Below, one piece after another: positions 1-8,412 of a stretch of DNA of 64,000 nt. The stretch's first letter is position 1, and every line of letters begins with the position of its first letter. Under the pieces are notes generated by a model, which saw only the letters and a program-made list of their open reading frames with translations, did no database searches and had not been told where the DNA came from. Source of the DNA: Prosthecobacter fusiformis (lineage in GTDB: Bacteria > Verrucomicrobiota > Verrucomicrobiia > Verrucomicrobiales > Verrucomicrobiaceae); NCBI RefSeq assembly GCF_004364345.1, contig NZ_SOCA01000012.1, positions 50,666 to 114,665 on the forward strand, in the 5' to 3' direction. A program made the translations under genes and the position numbers.

Positions 1-114
1 ACCGCCCACATCCTCACCAGACACATCACCCGTCAGCCCCACTTCCGGCGCATCCTCCTCCCCGGCGGCCACCTTCTTCACCCGACCCTTGGACATTGAC
101 TTCGGCTTCATCAT
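1..114 (-). CDS. Partial hypothetical protein (N-terminus only)
   Basis: An open frame starts with two adjacent ATG codons at 114 and 111 and runs off the left edge of the window. The visible 38 residues begin MMKPKSMSKGRVKKVAAGEE and turn acidic. There is no recognisable domain. It shares the strand of the phage-like genes at 5.6-11.5 kb, but that is weak evidence of a link. Its 5' side faces a short AT-rich spacer (115-142) shared with the divergent small gene at 143. Function unknown. Confidence 0.5.
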   Translation of the reverse strand, partial: MMKPKSMSKGRVKKVAAGEEDAPEVGLTGDVSGEDVGG

Positions 115-142
115 GGTTCATTATAAAACATTATTTATCACC

Positions 143-391
143 ATGCCAACAATCCTTCACAACGCCGCTGAAAAACGCACCCTCATCAAGCAATGGGAAG
201 CCACCGCCATCGGCCTCAAAGATGCCGAGGAGCGGGACCTCGTCCGCTACAGCAGCATGACCTGCTGGCGCAACTGGACCTGCCGTGAAGCCCTTTACGA
301 CTTCGCCCAACAGTCCGCCCAGGCCCGCCCCATCCTCGTCCGCGTGGACCACAAACGCATGGCCCTCTTCACCCCCCGACGCAGCCAGTAG
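143..391 (+). CDS. Small hypothetical protein, 82 aa
   Basis: The product begins MPTILHNAAEKRTLIKQW and ends in a basic tail (TPRRSQ). It is soluble, rich in charged residues and Trp, and has no signal peptide or membrane segment. The ATG at 143 follows an AT-rich stretch and is preferred over an in-frame ATG at 89, because 89-142 overlaps the divergent partial gene and encodes an unlikely N-terminus. The family is not recognised. The opposite strand also has a 104-codon open frame here, so the coding strand is not certain. Confidence 0.45.
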   Translation: MPTILHNAAEKRTLIKQWEATAIGLKDAEERDLVRYSSMTCWRNWTCREALYDFAQQSAQARPILVRVDHKRMALFTPRRSQ

Positions 392-499
392 CCACGCGCT
401 CCAGGGTGACTGGTGCGTGCGCTCCAGTCCAACACACCCCGGCATTCATCGAAAGCGAATAAACATTCACCCGGCCAATGCGGCCACGGGGTGCGTTGC

Positions 500-961
500 A
501 TGGGTATGAGCATGACCATCCATCCAACCAGGGATGAGTCCGCGATCCGCGCTGAACTTGAAGCGTGGTCCGAATCCATCCGCCATAAGGACGTCGAAGG
601 CGTCCTATCTCATTTTGCTGACCAGACCGTGCGTTTTTTCCTGGCACCGCCGCTGGAGACGGAGACGCCGCTGCGGGATAACCTGGAAAGCTGGTTCCGC
701 ACTTTCAATGGCAATCTTTGCTATGAGATCCGCCAGCTCGTGGTGACGGAAAGTGCGGGCCTGGCCTGCACGAACAGTTTGAACCGCATCACGGGCACGA
801 AGCAAGATGGGCAAAAGACGAACCTGTGGTTCCGCCAGACGTTGGTGCTGCGGTTCATTGAGGAACGCTGGCGCATCATCCACATCCATGAATCCGTGCC
901 CTTTTACATGGACGGCACCTACCGCGCCGCTGCGGACTTGCAGCCCACTTCTTTAGGTTAG
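500..961 (+). CDS. SnoaL/NTF2-like (DUF4440-type) protein
   Basis: About 153 residues with the pattern of a one-domain NTF2-like fold: an N-terminal helix with AWSESIRHKDVEGVLSHFAD, then alternating beta segments ending RFIEERWRIIHIHESVPFYM, a typical C-terminal strand pair of SnoaL/ketosteroid-isomerase-like proteins. Members are small stand-alone proteins, often of unknown substrate, sometimes isomerases or hydrolases. Several in-frame ATGs (500, 506, 512) are possible; all lie after a non-conserved upstream extension. It stands alone, with no operon partner. Specific activity cannot be inferred. Confidence 0.7.
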   Translation: MGMSMTIHPTRDESAIRAELEAWSESIRHKDVEGVLSHFADQTVRFFLAPPLETETPLRDNLESWFRTFNGNLCYEIRQLVVTESAGLACTNSLNRITGTKQDGQKTNLWFRQTLVLRFIEERWRIIHIHESVPFYMDGTYRAAADLQPTSLG

Positions 962-1010
962 GCCGAAAGGAGGGAGTTGAGCGGGGCCGGCGTTGTGCTT
1001 CATGGGGAGG

Positions 1011-1055
1011 ACCTATGCGTCCTATACGACTTATCCGTCCTATTAGCCCTATGCC
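1011..1055 (+). repeat. Nonamer-periodic array (5 units)
   Basis: Five consecutive 9-nt units: ACCTATGCG, TCCTATACG, ACTTATCCG, TCCTATTAG, CCCTATGCC. The core is YCTATNNG. Similar 9-nt arrays occur inside the composite repeats near 15081, 32273 and 34931. This lies in the gene-free stretch 962-1378, which otherwise holds the REPIN-like pair at 1142-1279. Confidence 0.6.
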
Positions 1056-1141
1056 CTTGCGTTCCCCCAACTGAGCAGCGAGCACACTTCCAAATGTGAT
1101 GATTCAATAACGTTGGCTGCGCAGGCGCATGCGGCAGGCAC

Positions 1142-1279
1142 GTAGCTCGATTTTCCAAAATCGAGAGGCCCCGAATGCACTGCCGGTGTGCCTTTTTCTT
1201 GCCCCTTTCTTTCGGTCATGGCGATGGAAAGGCGGCCGCCAGTCCCAGCGACGCTCTCAATATTGGAATATTGAGCTAC
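1142..1279. repeat. REPIN-like inverted pair of GTAG-headed REP hairpins
   Basis: The left unit is GTAG (1142-1145) followed by the perfect hairpin CTCGATTTT-CC-AAAATCGAG (1146-1165). The right unit is inverted: CTCAATATT-GG-AATATTGAG (1256-1275) followed by CTAC (1276-1279). Both are preceded, each on its own strand, by ACGTAGCTC. Two REP units head to head over about 140 bp is the structure called a REPIN, mobilised by RAYT transposases. The spacer between them (1166-1255) has no convincing gene. Confidence 0.7.
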
Positions 1280-1378
1280 GTCACGGCTCGCTTTGCCGGT
1301 GGGAACTGGAAAGCTACTTTGATTAACACCCTCGCAATCGCCAGTATTTGGCTGAGCACTCCACTACCAACCCCCTCA

Positions 1379-4111
1379 CTACTTCGTGCGGATGCTGCTG
1401 CTGGTGGTATCCGCTGGGGCGATCTTCGGGCGTGAGCTTTTGTAGCTGGCTCCGGTGCTGTTGTCCGCAGCATCTGGCGCGGCGGGTTTATCCAGGCCTT
1501 TTTTGCCGCCTTCTTTGCTGAATTCCAAGACGGCTTTTTTGGCGTCGTCGATGGCTTCGGCCTTCAGGTCTTCCTTGAGATTGCGCAGGGATTCATTGGC
1601 CAGGGCTACGGCCTGGGCGGGGGCAGGGGGCTGGGCCAGGACGCGGCTGCGGGCGGAGGCCACGTTCACGTCCAGGCTCATGTCCTCCAGCTTGCCGGCC
1701 AGGGTGGCCATTTTGGCGGAGTCGAAGTTTTTGTGGCTGAGGCCCTGCACTTCTTTCTCCAGCTGCTTCACCTCGGCCTTGATGACGGGGTGCAGGTGCT
1801 CTTTCATCAGCGCACGCTCCACCTGGTTCAGCTCTCCTGGCGTCAGGTCACGATCCAGCGCAGTATCGGCAGCTTGGGCGGCCAGGGTTTGAATGTCCAT
1901 GTCCAGGCTGCCGGGTGGGCCGTAGGTATCGGGATCTTCCACCAGCAGCTTGGCGGCTTCCGCCTGGATGGCGGCCATGGCGGCGGGGTCCAGTTTTTCA
2001 TGAGCCAGCGGTCGGCTGTTGCGCATCTCCATGCCTTCGGCCTGGGCCTTGATGTCCTTCATCAGGTGGCGTGCCTCATCCATGGCCTGGGATTCAAATT
2101 CAAGCTGGGCATTTTCAGCAGCCAGGGCCGCATTGGCATCCTTGGCGATCTGTTGCCGCGAAACGGGCGGCAGGTTCATCGCGGCGGCGTGCAGCTCTGT
2201 CTGCTGAAGCTCGGTGCTGAGGTTTTGAAAACGCTCCGCCAGATCTGCGGCCGTTTGTGGATTGAAGCCCTGCTTGCCTGCGGCTTCCATGTCCTTCATC
2301 AGCGCATCCATCTGCTGGGTGAGGATGGGCGTCTGCACAGCGCTGGTGATGAAGCGCTCCAGCTGCATGGTCTCTTCCTTCTTGCACTTGCGGTCCAGGC
2401 CGCTGACCACCGCACCTTCGGCCACGCCTTTGAGGTCCATGTCCAGGCTGCCCCGCTTGCCATAGGGCTCGGCTTTGTCCTGGAGGATGTAGTTCAGCTC
2501 ACGCTGGATTTTGGCCATGTCAGTCGCGCTCAGGGTCTCATTGCCCAAGGGCTGCTGGAGGCTGGTCTGCACATCCTGAACACGCTGTTTCATTCGAGTC
2601 AGCTCATCCTGCATAGCGGGGACGTTCACTGCCCCTGGCACGCCTGCACGCGCGGCCATGGGGTGCAACTGCTCCATCTCCTGGGTGATCTCGCGCAGGC
2701 GTTTGCTGGTCTCGTTTTCTTTGGAAAGGAAGGCCTCACGTGCGCCATCCACACTGCCATAGCGCAGGGAGCGGAGGACGAGGCCCTTGCTGGGGTCCTC
2801 CAGCTTTTGCAGGCGGTTTTGATAGCCGTCCAGCTTTGTCAAAAGCGCGGCTTTTTCCGCCTCCAGAGCCTGCATTTTTTGCTCCAGCACAGCCGGGCTG
2901 CGCACCGCCTGGGTGGCTGTTTCCGGCTGGCGGACACCATAGAGGTCCGGCTGGGAAATGCTGCCCATTTCCGCCGTGGCCTGGAACTTCACCGCGCCGC
3001 CCAGGTAGGAGGTCTTCGGGGTATATTGGCGGAGGTCGTTGGTGATGGCTCCCATGTCTTCTTTGGAAAGCTTGACCTCCCAGTCAGAGCGCTCACCGTT
3101 CGCTGCAGTGCCGATGGGCGGGATGGTGACACCTTCGGACCATTGCTGGGCAGCCACGATCGCCTTTTGTTGCTTGTCTATGGCCGCGTCGTAGGTCTGC
3201 TGATTGAATTCAGTGACGATTTCGATGCCTGCTGCCGCCGGATTGCGGATGGCGGCCTGTAGCTCCTGCAGGCGCTGGCAGGCACCATTCACCTCCTCCT
3301 GCGTCAGGGCATTGCAGCCTTGCGGCACCGGCAGGGTGCGCAGCATGCGCTCCATCTCCTGGGGATTCATGGCCAGTACCTTTTTGGCAGTGTCCATATG
3401 GATCTGCTGCGGCAGGGTGCCCACGGCGTTGCACTTCACCTCCCCCCATCCGGCATAGACATCGGCGCGGTCAGCACGGGGAAAGGCCAGGTCATTGTCA
3501 ATGCCCATCACCTTTCCCGTATCCGGATTGATGACGATGTTTCCTTCATGTCGGTCGATCTGGCCGGTGATGTAATCCGTCACCTCCAGGTCGCTGAGGC
3601 CTTTTTGGATGCGTGGGTCCCGGTAGTCCACATTCAGCGCGCACAGCACATCAGCGCCGCCCCCTTGCGGCGTCACCTTTGTCAGCACCTGAGCACCGTC
3701 CACCTCCACACTCAGGCCCATGAGCTGGCCCTGGGCATTGCGGGTATAGCCCTCCTGCGCCACGCAGTTCAGCCCCAGCATATCATCCACCTTGCTGCTG
3801 GCCACCGCACGCGCCAGCAGGCCGCGGTCACGGTCCGCCGCATTCGCCTTCGTCCAGTTGCGGTCATCTTGATCCGCCGGTTTGGGGAAAAGTCGTGCGC
3901 TGGCATAAGTGACCTCTTCAGCCGCCTTCCGGGCAGCGGACGTGCTGACATCATACTGCGGTTTGGCAAAGCCGCGTCTCTCCCCGGTCTCGCCCACGGC
4001 CATGTTTTCCGGCATCTCCACCAGGAAGGTCACACTGGCCTGGCCGGCGGAGCTGAGCTGCCTGACATTGGCCTGGGAGGAATCGATGACTTCTGCGGAT
4101 TTCGAGGGCAT
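1379..4111 (-). CDS. Large coiled-coil protein with PI3/4-kinase-like catalytic motif
   Basis: About 910 residues. Around residues 183-206 it carries QIDRHEGNIVI and, soon after, GIDNDLAFP. These match the catalytic loop (DRHxxN) and metal-binding segment (IDxxLxFP) of phosphatidylinositol 3/4-kinase-like enzymes, closest by eye to type II PI4K-like proteins. The rest is helical, rich in Gln/Ala/Glu, with coiled-coil character. The C-terminal half has two diverged copies of a long repeat, each starting YGxxGSLDMD (DNA near 2455 and 1915). No signal peptide or membrane segment is seen. The start could instead be the ATG at 4159. Protein or lipid kinase activity is an inference from the motif only. 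No neighbour shares its strand closely, so context does not help. Confidence 0.65.
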   Translation of the reverse strand: MPSKSAEVIDSSQANVRQLSSAGQASVTFLVEMPENMAVGETGERRGFAKPQYDVSTSAARKAAEEVTYASARLFPKPADQDDRNWTKANAADRDRGLLARAVASSKVDDMLGLNCVAQEGYTRNAQGQLMGLSVEVDGAQVLTKVTPQGGGADVLCALNVDYRDPRIQKGLSDLEVTDYITGQIDRHEGNIVINPDTGKVMGIDNDLAFPRADRADVYAGWGEVKCNAVGTLPQQIHMDTAKKVLAMNPQEMERMLRTLPVPQGCNALTQEEVNGACQRLQELQAAIRNPAAAGIEIVTEFNQQTYDAAIDKQQKAIVAAQQWSEGVTIPPIGTAANGERSDWEVKLSKEDMGAITNDLRQYTPKTSYLGGAVKFQATAEMGSISQPDLYGVRQPETATQAVRSPAVLEQKMQALEAEKAALLTKLDGYQNRLQKLEDPSKGLVLRSLRYGSVDGAREAFLSKENETSKRLREITQEMEQLHPMAARAGVPGAVNVPAMQDELTRMKQRVQDVQTSLQQPLGNETLSATDMAKIQRELNYILQDKAEPYGKRGSLDMDLKGVAEGAVVSGLDRKCKKEETMQLERFITSAVQTPILTQQMDALMKDMEAAGKQGFNPQTAADLAERFQNLSTELQQTELHAAAMNLPPVSRQQIAKDANAALAAENAQLEFESQAMDEARHLMKDIKAQAEGMEMRNSRPLAHEKLDPAAMAAIQAEAAKLLVEDPDTYGPPGSLDMDIQTLAAQAADTALDRDLTPGELNQVERALMKEHLHPVIKAEVKQLEKEVQGLSHKNFDSAKMATLAGKLEDMSLDVNVASARSRVLAQPPAPAQAVALANESLRNLKEDLKAEAIDDAKKAVLEFSKEGGKKGLDKPAAPDAADNSTGASYKSSRPKIAPADTTSSSIRTK

Positions 4112-4304
4112 AAAAAGAGGGAGATAACGTTTTGCGCGCCCCACCGCCAGCGCGGCCATTCCTGCCGCCCCCGCCTGTGAAGCTGCCTAAATTATCCCTC
4201 CTCCTCCCGCCTGTGACAAAAAAGATTTCTGTGGGAATGCAAATAAACAGACACGCGTGAGTACTCGCCTGCGCCTCTAAATTGTCATTCCCGCACGCCC
4301 TTCT

Positions 4305-4901
4305 TCACAGCCCCGCCAGATGATTCACGCAGATCTGCGACCAGCTCTCCAGGCTGTCCTTTTGCGCCAGCAGCTCATCCAGCGTCACAAAGCGCAGGTC
4401 CTGGATGGCGTCTTCATTGGACTTCACATCGTCCGTGCTTAACTCAAAGACATGCACCACACCCAGATGCACACTGCCGACTTCGCTGGAATCATCATTG
4501 ATTAGGCCGATGACCGTCTGCGTGTGCGCGCCGCCCAGTTGCAGTTCCTCGGTGATCTCGCGCTCGATGCTGTTGAAGTACATCGCCTCGCCCATTTCAT
4601 CCTGCGTCTGGTCCACCGGATTGATGTGGCCGCCGATGCCGATGCTACGCTTGGCCACCAGTCGCTTTTCACCCGAGCTGCCGCCGCGTGTGTAGCTGAG
4701 GAAACGGTCCTCGAATTTAAAAATGGAATACGGGATGAGCTGCTTGTGCGTGGGATCCGCCTCCGCCGCCGGACGCTCCATGAAAAAATTGGCCCCATGC
4801 GCCAGCATTGCCCCCAGATAACGGTCCACCTCCGGCTGAAAACCTTGAAAGCTGCCGAGGGAATCAAAAAGTGCGCGGGGGATGACGAGGACGTGTTCCA
4901 T
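4305..4901 (-). CDS. Nudix family hydrolase
   Basis: About 198 residues. The Nudix box is visible in GIGGHINPVDQ followed by SIEREITEELQLGG, i.e. the GG...REITEE core that binds Mg2+ and the diphosphate. The N-terminus MEHVLVIPRALFDSLGSFQG resembles a Nudix-like phosphoesterase subfamily widespread in bacteria, which is why the ATG at 4901 is preferred to an in-frame ATG at 5015. The extra 38 residues upstream would be encoded partly by a REP-like repeat (4981-5002). Substrate (a nucleoside diphosphate linked to another moiety) is not predictable. Single gene. Confidence 0.85.
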   Translation of the reverse strand: MEHVLVIPRALFDSLGSFQGFQPEVDRYLGAMLAHGANFFMERPAAEADPTHKQLIPYSIFKFEDRFLSYTRGGSSGEKRLVAKRSIGIGGHINPVDQTQDEMGEAMYFNSIEREITEELQLGGAHTQTVIGLINDDSSEVGSVHLGVVHVFELSTDDVKSNEDAIQDLRFVTLDELLAQKDSLESWSQICVNHLAGL

Positions 4902-4980
4902 GAGAGCCGCGAGTGTGCCGCTGACCAGCGCCGGGTCAATCCAGAAAGCAACCTCGATTGTTTTGTAGCCACCATGTTTT

Positions 4981-5002
4981 GTAGTCCCGGCTTCAGCCGG
5001 TA
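4981..5002 (+). repeat. GTAG-headed REP-like hairpin
   Basis: GTAG at 4981 is followed by the hairpin CCGGCT-TC-AGCCGG (4987-5000). A second GTAG-containing copy of the leader (TTTTGTAG) lies about 20 bases upstream without the hairpin. Between the divergent Nudix and 5121 genes. Confidence 0.5.
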
Positions 5003-5120
5003 CTTTCTCAAACAAAACCCCAATACGCCCGCACCCGCAGGGCAGAGGACCTTCCTTTTCCAGCAGGCTACATCACGCTTTTATCTTGAGCCACACGCCC
5101 CGGTCTGAAATAACAGATGC

Positions 5121-5609
5121 ATGAACGGCCTACCCCGCTGGCTTTATTTCCTGCCTGCACTCATCGCCATCGTCTGGCTCGGCTGGTGGCTCTTTGGCCG
5201 GTCACCCACCACGCAGATCCTGGCCGCGCAGCAGAAATTCCTCATCGCGGTGGAGGGGCGGGATTGGAAAGAAGTCCGCTCCATGCTGGCCACCGATTAT
5301 GCAGACTCCTATGGCCTCACGCAGGAGACCGCTCCCGCTACTGCGGCAGAGATCATGCAGGGCTTTCTCTTCCTGACCCTCAGGACCGAGGTGCAGCCCT
5401 TTCAGCCCACGGCGGACCGGGCGGCCGTGCGCGTGCGCATTCAAATGGAAGGCCAGGGCCTCGGTTTCAGCCCCATGATCATCAGCCGCGTCAATGCCAT
5501 GCCTGAGCCCTGGCATTTCATCTGGCGCAAAGATGGCCCCTGGCATTGGAGCTGGAAAATCATCCGCATCCATCAGAGCGACCTGCCCTTGCCCGCCGCC
5601 TCCCAATAA
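5121..5609 (+). CDS. Hypothetical membrane-anchored protein
   Basis: 162 residues. One N-terminal hydrophobic segment (WLYFLPALIAIVWLGWWLF, residues 7-25) acts as a signal anchor. The rest is a soluble domain of mixed alpha/beta pattern with a Trp-rich end (WHFIWRKDGPWHWSWKIIR) reminiscent of NTF2/lumazine-binding-like folds, which often end in this kind of strand. It likely faces the periplasm. No family assigned. The ATG at 5121 gives a sensible topology; no ribosome-binding site is visible. Confidence 0.65.
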   Translation: MNGLPRWLYFLPALIAIVWLGWWLFGRSPTTQILAAQQKFLIAVEGRDWKEVRSMLATDYADSYGLTQETAPATAAEIMQGFLFLTLRTEVQPFQPTADRAAVRVRIQMEGQGLGFSPMIISRVNAMPEPWHFIWRKDGPWHWSWKIIRIHQSDLPLPAASQ

Positions 5610-5648
5610 ATCAGAAGCGGATAAAATGCCCAGTGCCGCCACATTCCC

Positions 5649-6173
5649 TCACCGCCACCAGTTCCAAGGATACGCCTTGCCCTGCGGGCCAAAGGCCGAC
5701 ACTGCCCGCCCCATCGCCTCCGCCTTGCTCCCGCGCACACCGGATTGGTGCAGGCGCTCGCGGAAGTGCTCATGCACCACGCCCGCAGGCGGTGCCACCG
5801 GCAGCACCACCAGCTTCATCCTCAGCCAGGCCGAGCCACCCGCCAGCAGATCGCATAAAAAATCATGCTCCAGCGCAGGCAGCGTACATAGCCCGTCTGG
5901 TAGGTAGTTAAACGGCGGTCCCCATAGCAGCGGCGGCACGGATGCCTTGTCAAATTCATATCCCTTCGGGATACGAAACACCCGCCCCCGGTCCGGCCCT
6001 GCCGCCAGAATGAATTCATAGTCCTCTCCCAGCCTCCACAGCGGCCCACGCACCCACCGGCATAGGAAACGCGGCAGCAGCCCAAACCCCAGCGCCGCAT
6101 CCCGCAGCGGAATGATCCGCGGACCCCGGCCCTCATTGGCCCCGTCCATTTCGTTAGTGTCAGTATTCATCAT
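5649..6173 (-). CDS. DUF1353 phage-type protein
   Basis: 174 residues with the DUF1353 pattern: RIPKGYEFDKASVPPLLWG followed by GLCTLPALEHDFLCDLL, where an Asp-Lys/Ser-Pro segment precedes a conserved HDFLCD. DUF1353 proteins occur in phages and prophages; their role is unknown. The start is two adjacent ATG codons (6173 and 6170) after a very AT-rich 20-base leader, a pattern also seen before the starts at 8017 and 8389. It is the most downstream gene of the minus-strand phage-like block (5649-11542). Confidence 0.75.
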   Translation of the reverse strand: MMNTDTNEMDGANEGRGPRIIPLRDAALGFGLLPRFLCRWVRGPLWRLGEDYEFILAAGPDRGRVFRIPKGYEFDKASVPPLLWGPPFNYLPDGLCTLPALEHDFLCDLLAGGSAWLRMKLVVLPVAPPAGVVHEHFRERLHQSGVRGSKAEAMGRAVSAFGPQGKAYPWNWWR

Positions 6174-6330
6174 AAAATATCATTAAATTATTCATGGCAC
6201 TTCTCATCCCTGTCTTGTTCCTTGCCCCCATTCCATCTCCCTCAGCCTCCTCCCCCAAGGAGGCCTCCCGGATGAAGACAAGGAACAAGACAGGGATGAA
6301 ATGCCCCTTTCTCTTTTCCACTCCCGCCCC

Positions 6331-6528
6331 TCACTTGGACCGCCGCCGCAGGCTGATGATCGTCACCACCCCCACCGCCACGCCGACCCCCAGGGAAAGC
6401 ATGCGCATTCCCCACTCCATCTGCTCCTGCCAGGATGCCACCACCCCCATCAGTGGAGCCGTTATCCCGATCAGGCCTAACAAACCATCCTGCAAAATGG
6501 CCGCCGTTTGTTTCATCTCATTCATCAT
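6331..6528 (-). CDS. Small holin-like membrane protein
   Basis: 65 residues: a short polar N-terminus (MMNEMKQTA), two hydrophobic segments (about residues 17-30 and 43-58) separated by a charged turn, and a very basic C-terminus (SLRRRSK). Size, two-helix topology and position next to DUF1353 and a fibre-like gene match phage holins, which form lysis pores in the inner membrane. Sequence similarity to a named holin family is not evident, so the call rests on topology and context. No endolysin gene is adjacent. Confidence 0.5.
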   Translation of the reverse strand: MMNEMKQTAAILQDGLLGLIGITAPLMGVVASWQEQMEWGMRMLSLGVGVAVGVVTIISLRRRSK

Positions 6529-6653
6529 GTCAAAGGTTCATTTCTCGCCGCTTCCGTAGGCCTACTCGTTGCCCAGCCAAAGGATGTTCCCATGAATTTT
6601 ACGCCCCTTCACCGCCCCACCTGGACAGAGGTGAAAAACCGCTTCGGGCAGAG

Positions 6654-7766
6654 TTATGGTGTACAAGGAATGATCGTTAAGGTGCTGACGGTGCGGGCAT
6701 GAGACAGACTATCATTTGTATCCGACCCAGTTCGGTTCACATAAACTACAGAGGAGGTGGTGGAGTTCGTTATCAGCTCAACTGTATAGGTAACCTCATC
6801 CGTCGTCCCCGGCGTGTCCACCATCTCCATGATGACTGAATCCTGCCTCCCAGTCGAAGCAGGAAAAGCCATTGCATGCGCTCGTGTCCGCGCCGCATCC
6901 GTATTCCCCTGAACAATCGGCACGCCGCCCCGACAAAGCCGCAGACTGCCACCCACCCTACTGCTCGCCGTCCCGCTGCCCAGCCGAGCCGTGCCCACCG
7001 TCCCACTGGTCAGCGCACTCGCATTCAGCCCCGTCAGCGACGCTCCACTGCCAGTGGGTGCCAGCACATCCGTGCCGATCACCAGGCCCAGCGTCGCTCG
7101 TGCCGCCCCCGCGTTCACATCATCCACCAGCGTCAGTCCATAGGCGCTCACTGCGCTGCTCGCCAGCTTCTCCTCCAGCGCCGTATCCAGCCCCGTCACA
7201 TCCGCCATCTCATGCTCATGTCCGTCCGGTGGGAATACCTCCGGCACCCCGCTGATCTTGCTCCACGCCAGCCCAGTCATCCATCCCGGATCATCGTAAC
7301 TTCCAGTTAGCGAAACATAACCCACCGCCGCGCCAGAGACCGTCAGATAATCCGTCAGTTCCCCGCTTTGCGTCGCCAGAGTCCCCAGTCCCAGCGTCGC
7401 CCGCATTGCTGTCGCGTCCACATCATCCACCAGCGTCAGTCCATAGTCACTCACCGCCCCCGCATTCAGTTTTCCTTCCAGCGCTCCTTGCAGATCCGCC
7501 TGCTCCGTGATCGTTCCTTCGATGTCCCCCCACATCACCACGCCTCCGCCCGGTAGCACCGCCAGTTGCCCCTCGCTGTTAAAGCCCAGCACCTTTCCCG
7601 CCATCGGTGCCAGCCACCGCATCCCGCTGCCATCGCCTGCGTTCTTGATGGTTAGGCCCACACTGCCCGGCACCGGCAGTTGGGAAAAAACATGGCCGCT
7701 CACCAGCAACGTCACCGCCAGGGTCAGTCTCATTAATCGTGGAACAATAGAAAATAATAGGGTCAT
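6654..7766 (-). CDS. Phage tail-fibre-like protein
   Basis: 370 residues, low in Cys and rich in Gly/Thr/Ser/Ala. Two copies of a segment starting YGLTLVDDV and ending ATLGL (residues about 108-128 and 208-228) and a region rich in GTxxTARLGSGTA resemble repeated shaft segments of tail fibres. The C-terminus (SVIMEMVDTPGTTDEVTYTV) looks like a trimerising receptor-binding tip. Unusually, the N-terminus (MRLTLAVTLLVSGHVFSQ from an internal ATG at 7733) looks like a signal peptide, which phage fibres lack. It overlaps the upstream gene by 4 bases (ATGA type), so they are probably translationally coupled. Confidence 0.6.
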   Translation of the reverse strand: MTLLFSIVPRLMRLTLAVTLLVSGHVFSQLPVPGSVGLTIKNAGDGSGMRWLAPMAGKVLGFNSEGQLAVLPGGGVVMWGDIEGTITEQADLQGALEGKLNAGAVSDYGLTLVDDVDATAMRATLGLGTLATQSGELTDYLTVSGAAVGYVSLTGSYDDPGWMTGLAWSKISGVPEVFPPDGHEHEMADVTGLDTALEEKLASSAVSAYGLTLVDDVNAGAARATLGLVIGTDVLAPTGSGASLTGLNASALTSGTVGTARLGSGTASSRVGGSLRLCRGGVPIVQGNTDAARTRAHAMAFPASTGRQDSVIMEMVDTPGTTDEVTYTVELITNSTTSSVVYVNRTGSDTNDSLSHARTVSTLTIIPCTP

Positions 7767-8017
7767 GGTAGATAAGGGGCTTTGGAAATAAGATTGCCTG
7801 CCAGGTCACGAAATTCGATGGACAACCGGTCCTCCGTCACCGTCGCCAGGCAGAGATTGGCGGGGACGCTTGTCAGTGCAGACCACGGCACTGAGCCTGG
7901 ATGGCTCCCCACCGTGATCTGGTGCGTGCCGCCGCCGCCCTCCTGGACGGTCACCTCCACACGCCGGATGATCTGGGTCAAGACGACCTCGGTTTTAGCT
8001 GCATGATTGGATATCAT
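7763..8017 (-). CDS. Hypothetical phage-module protein, 84 aa
   Basis: The product MISNHAAKTEVVLTQIIRRV continues with a Gly-rich turn and beta-like segments (LSIEFRDLAGNLISKAPYLP). No domain is recognised. Its stop overlaps the start of the fibre-like gene by 4 bases, and it lies 18 bases after the gene at 8036-8389, so it is part of the same transcription unit. A small structural or fibre-associated role would fit the position, but this is inference only. The start follows an AT-rich tract. Confidence 0.55.
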   Translation of the reverse strand: MISNHAAKTEVVLTQIIRRVEVTVQEGGGGTHQITVGSHPGSVPWSALTSVPANLCLATVTEDRLSIEFRDLAGNLISKAPYLP

Positions 8018-8035
8018 AAAATAATGCGCATAAGT

Positions 8036-8389
8036 TCACTTCGTCACATCCAGGGTGATCTGCCACGTCCCCGCCGCATACGTCACCGGCTGCCCCTCCC
8101 TCGTCACCTGGATGTCCCAGAAATATCGCCCCGGCAGCAGCCCCACCACACGCGGCGTCACGCTAAAGGTCCCCTCCGTCGCATCCTCTGCGATGAGAAT
8201 GCCCGGCGTCTCCCCCGCACTTGTCAGCGGCAGCGCCGCCACCGCATCCGTCGGGAATCGTTTAAACTGCATCTGGACCACCGCCCCCGTGAGGTCCAGC
8301 GGCACACCATCCACACGGATGGCCACCGAGGACAGGCCCGCCCAAAGATCTCCCGACTTATGCGGGTAAAGTTGTACTGGTGCTGACAT
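8036..8389 (-). CDS. Hypothetical phage-module protein, baseplate-accessory-like
   Basis: 117 residues with an all-beta pattern: an N-terminal domain with GVPLDLTGAVVQMQFKR and a C-terminal strand set ending VTYAAGTWQITLDVTK. The run LTGAxVxMxxR followed by PGRYFWDIQV resembles N-terminal domains of phage baseplate upper proteins (BppU-like), which hold receptor-binding proteins; here it precedes a fibre-like gene, which fits. Identity is tentative. It sits 23 bases after the portal-like gene and is probably co-transcribed with it. Confidence 0.55.
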   Translation of the reverse strand: MSAPVQLYPHKSGDLWAGLSSVAIRVDGVPLDLTGAVVQMQFKRFPTDAVAALPLTSAGETPGILIAEDATEGTFSVTPRVVGLLPGRYFWDIQVTREGQPVTYAAGTWQITLDVTK

Positions 8390-8412
8390 AATGATAAAAG
8401 AGTGGTTAATGA

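Noticed and set aside
1733..3262. Long plus-strand frames over 1733-3262 and 3320-4180
   Set aside because: They are the reverse of a strongly biased minus-strand coding region and contain no recognisable domain; the minus-strand protein has kinase-like motifs and coiled coils.
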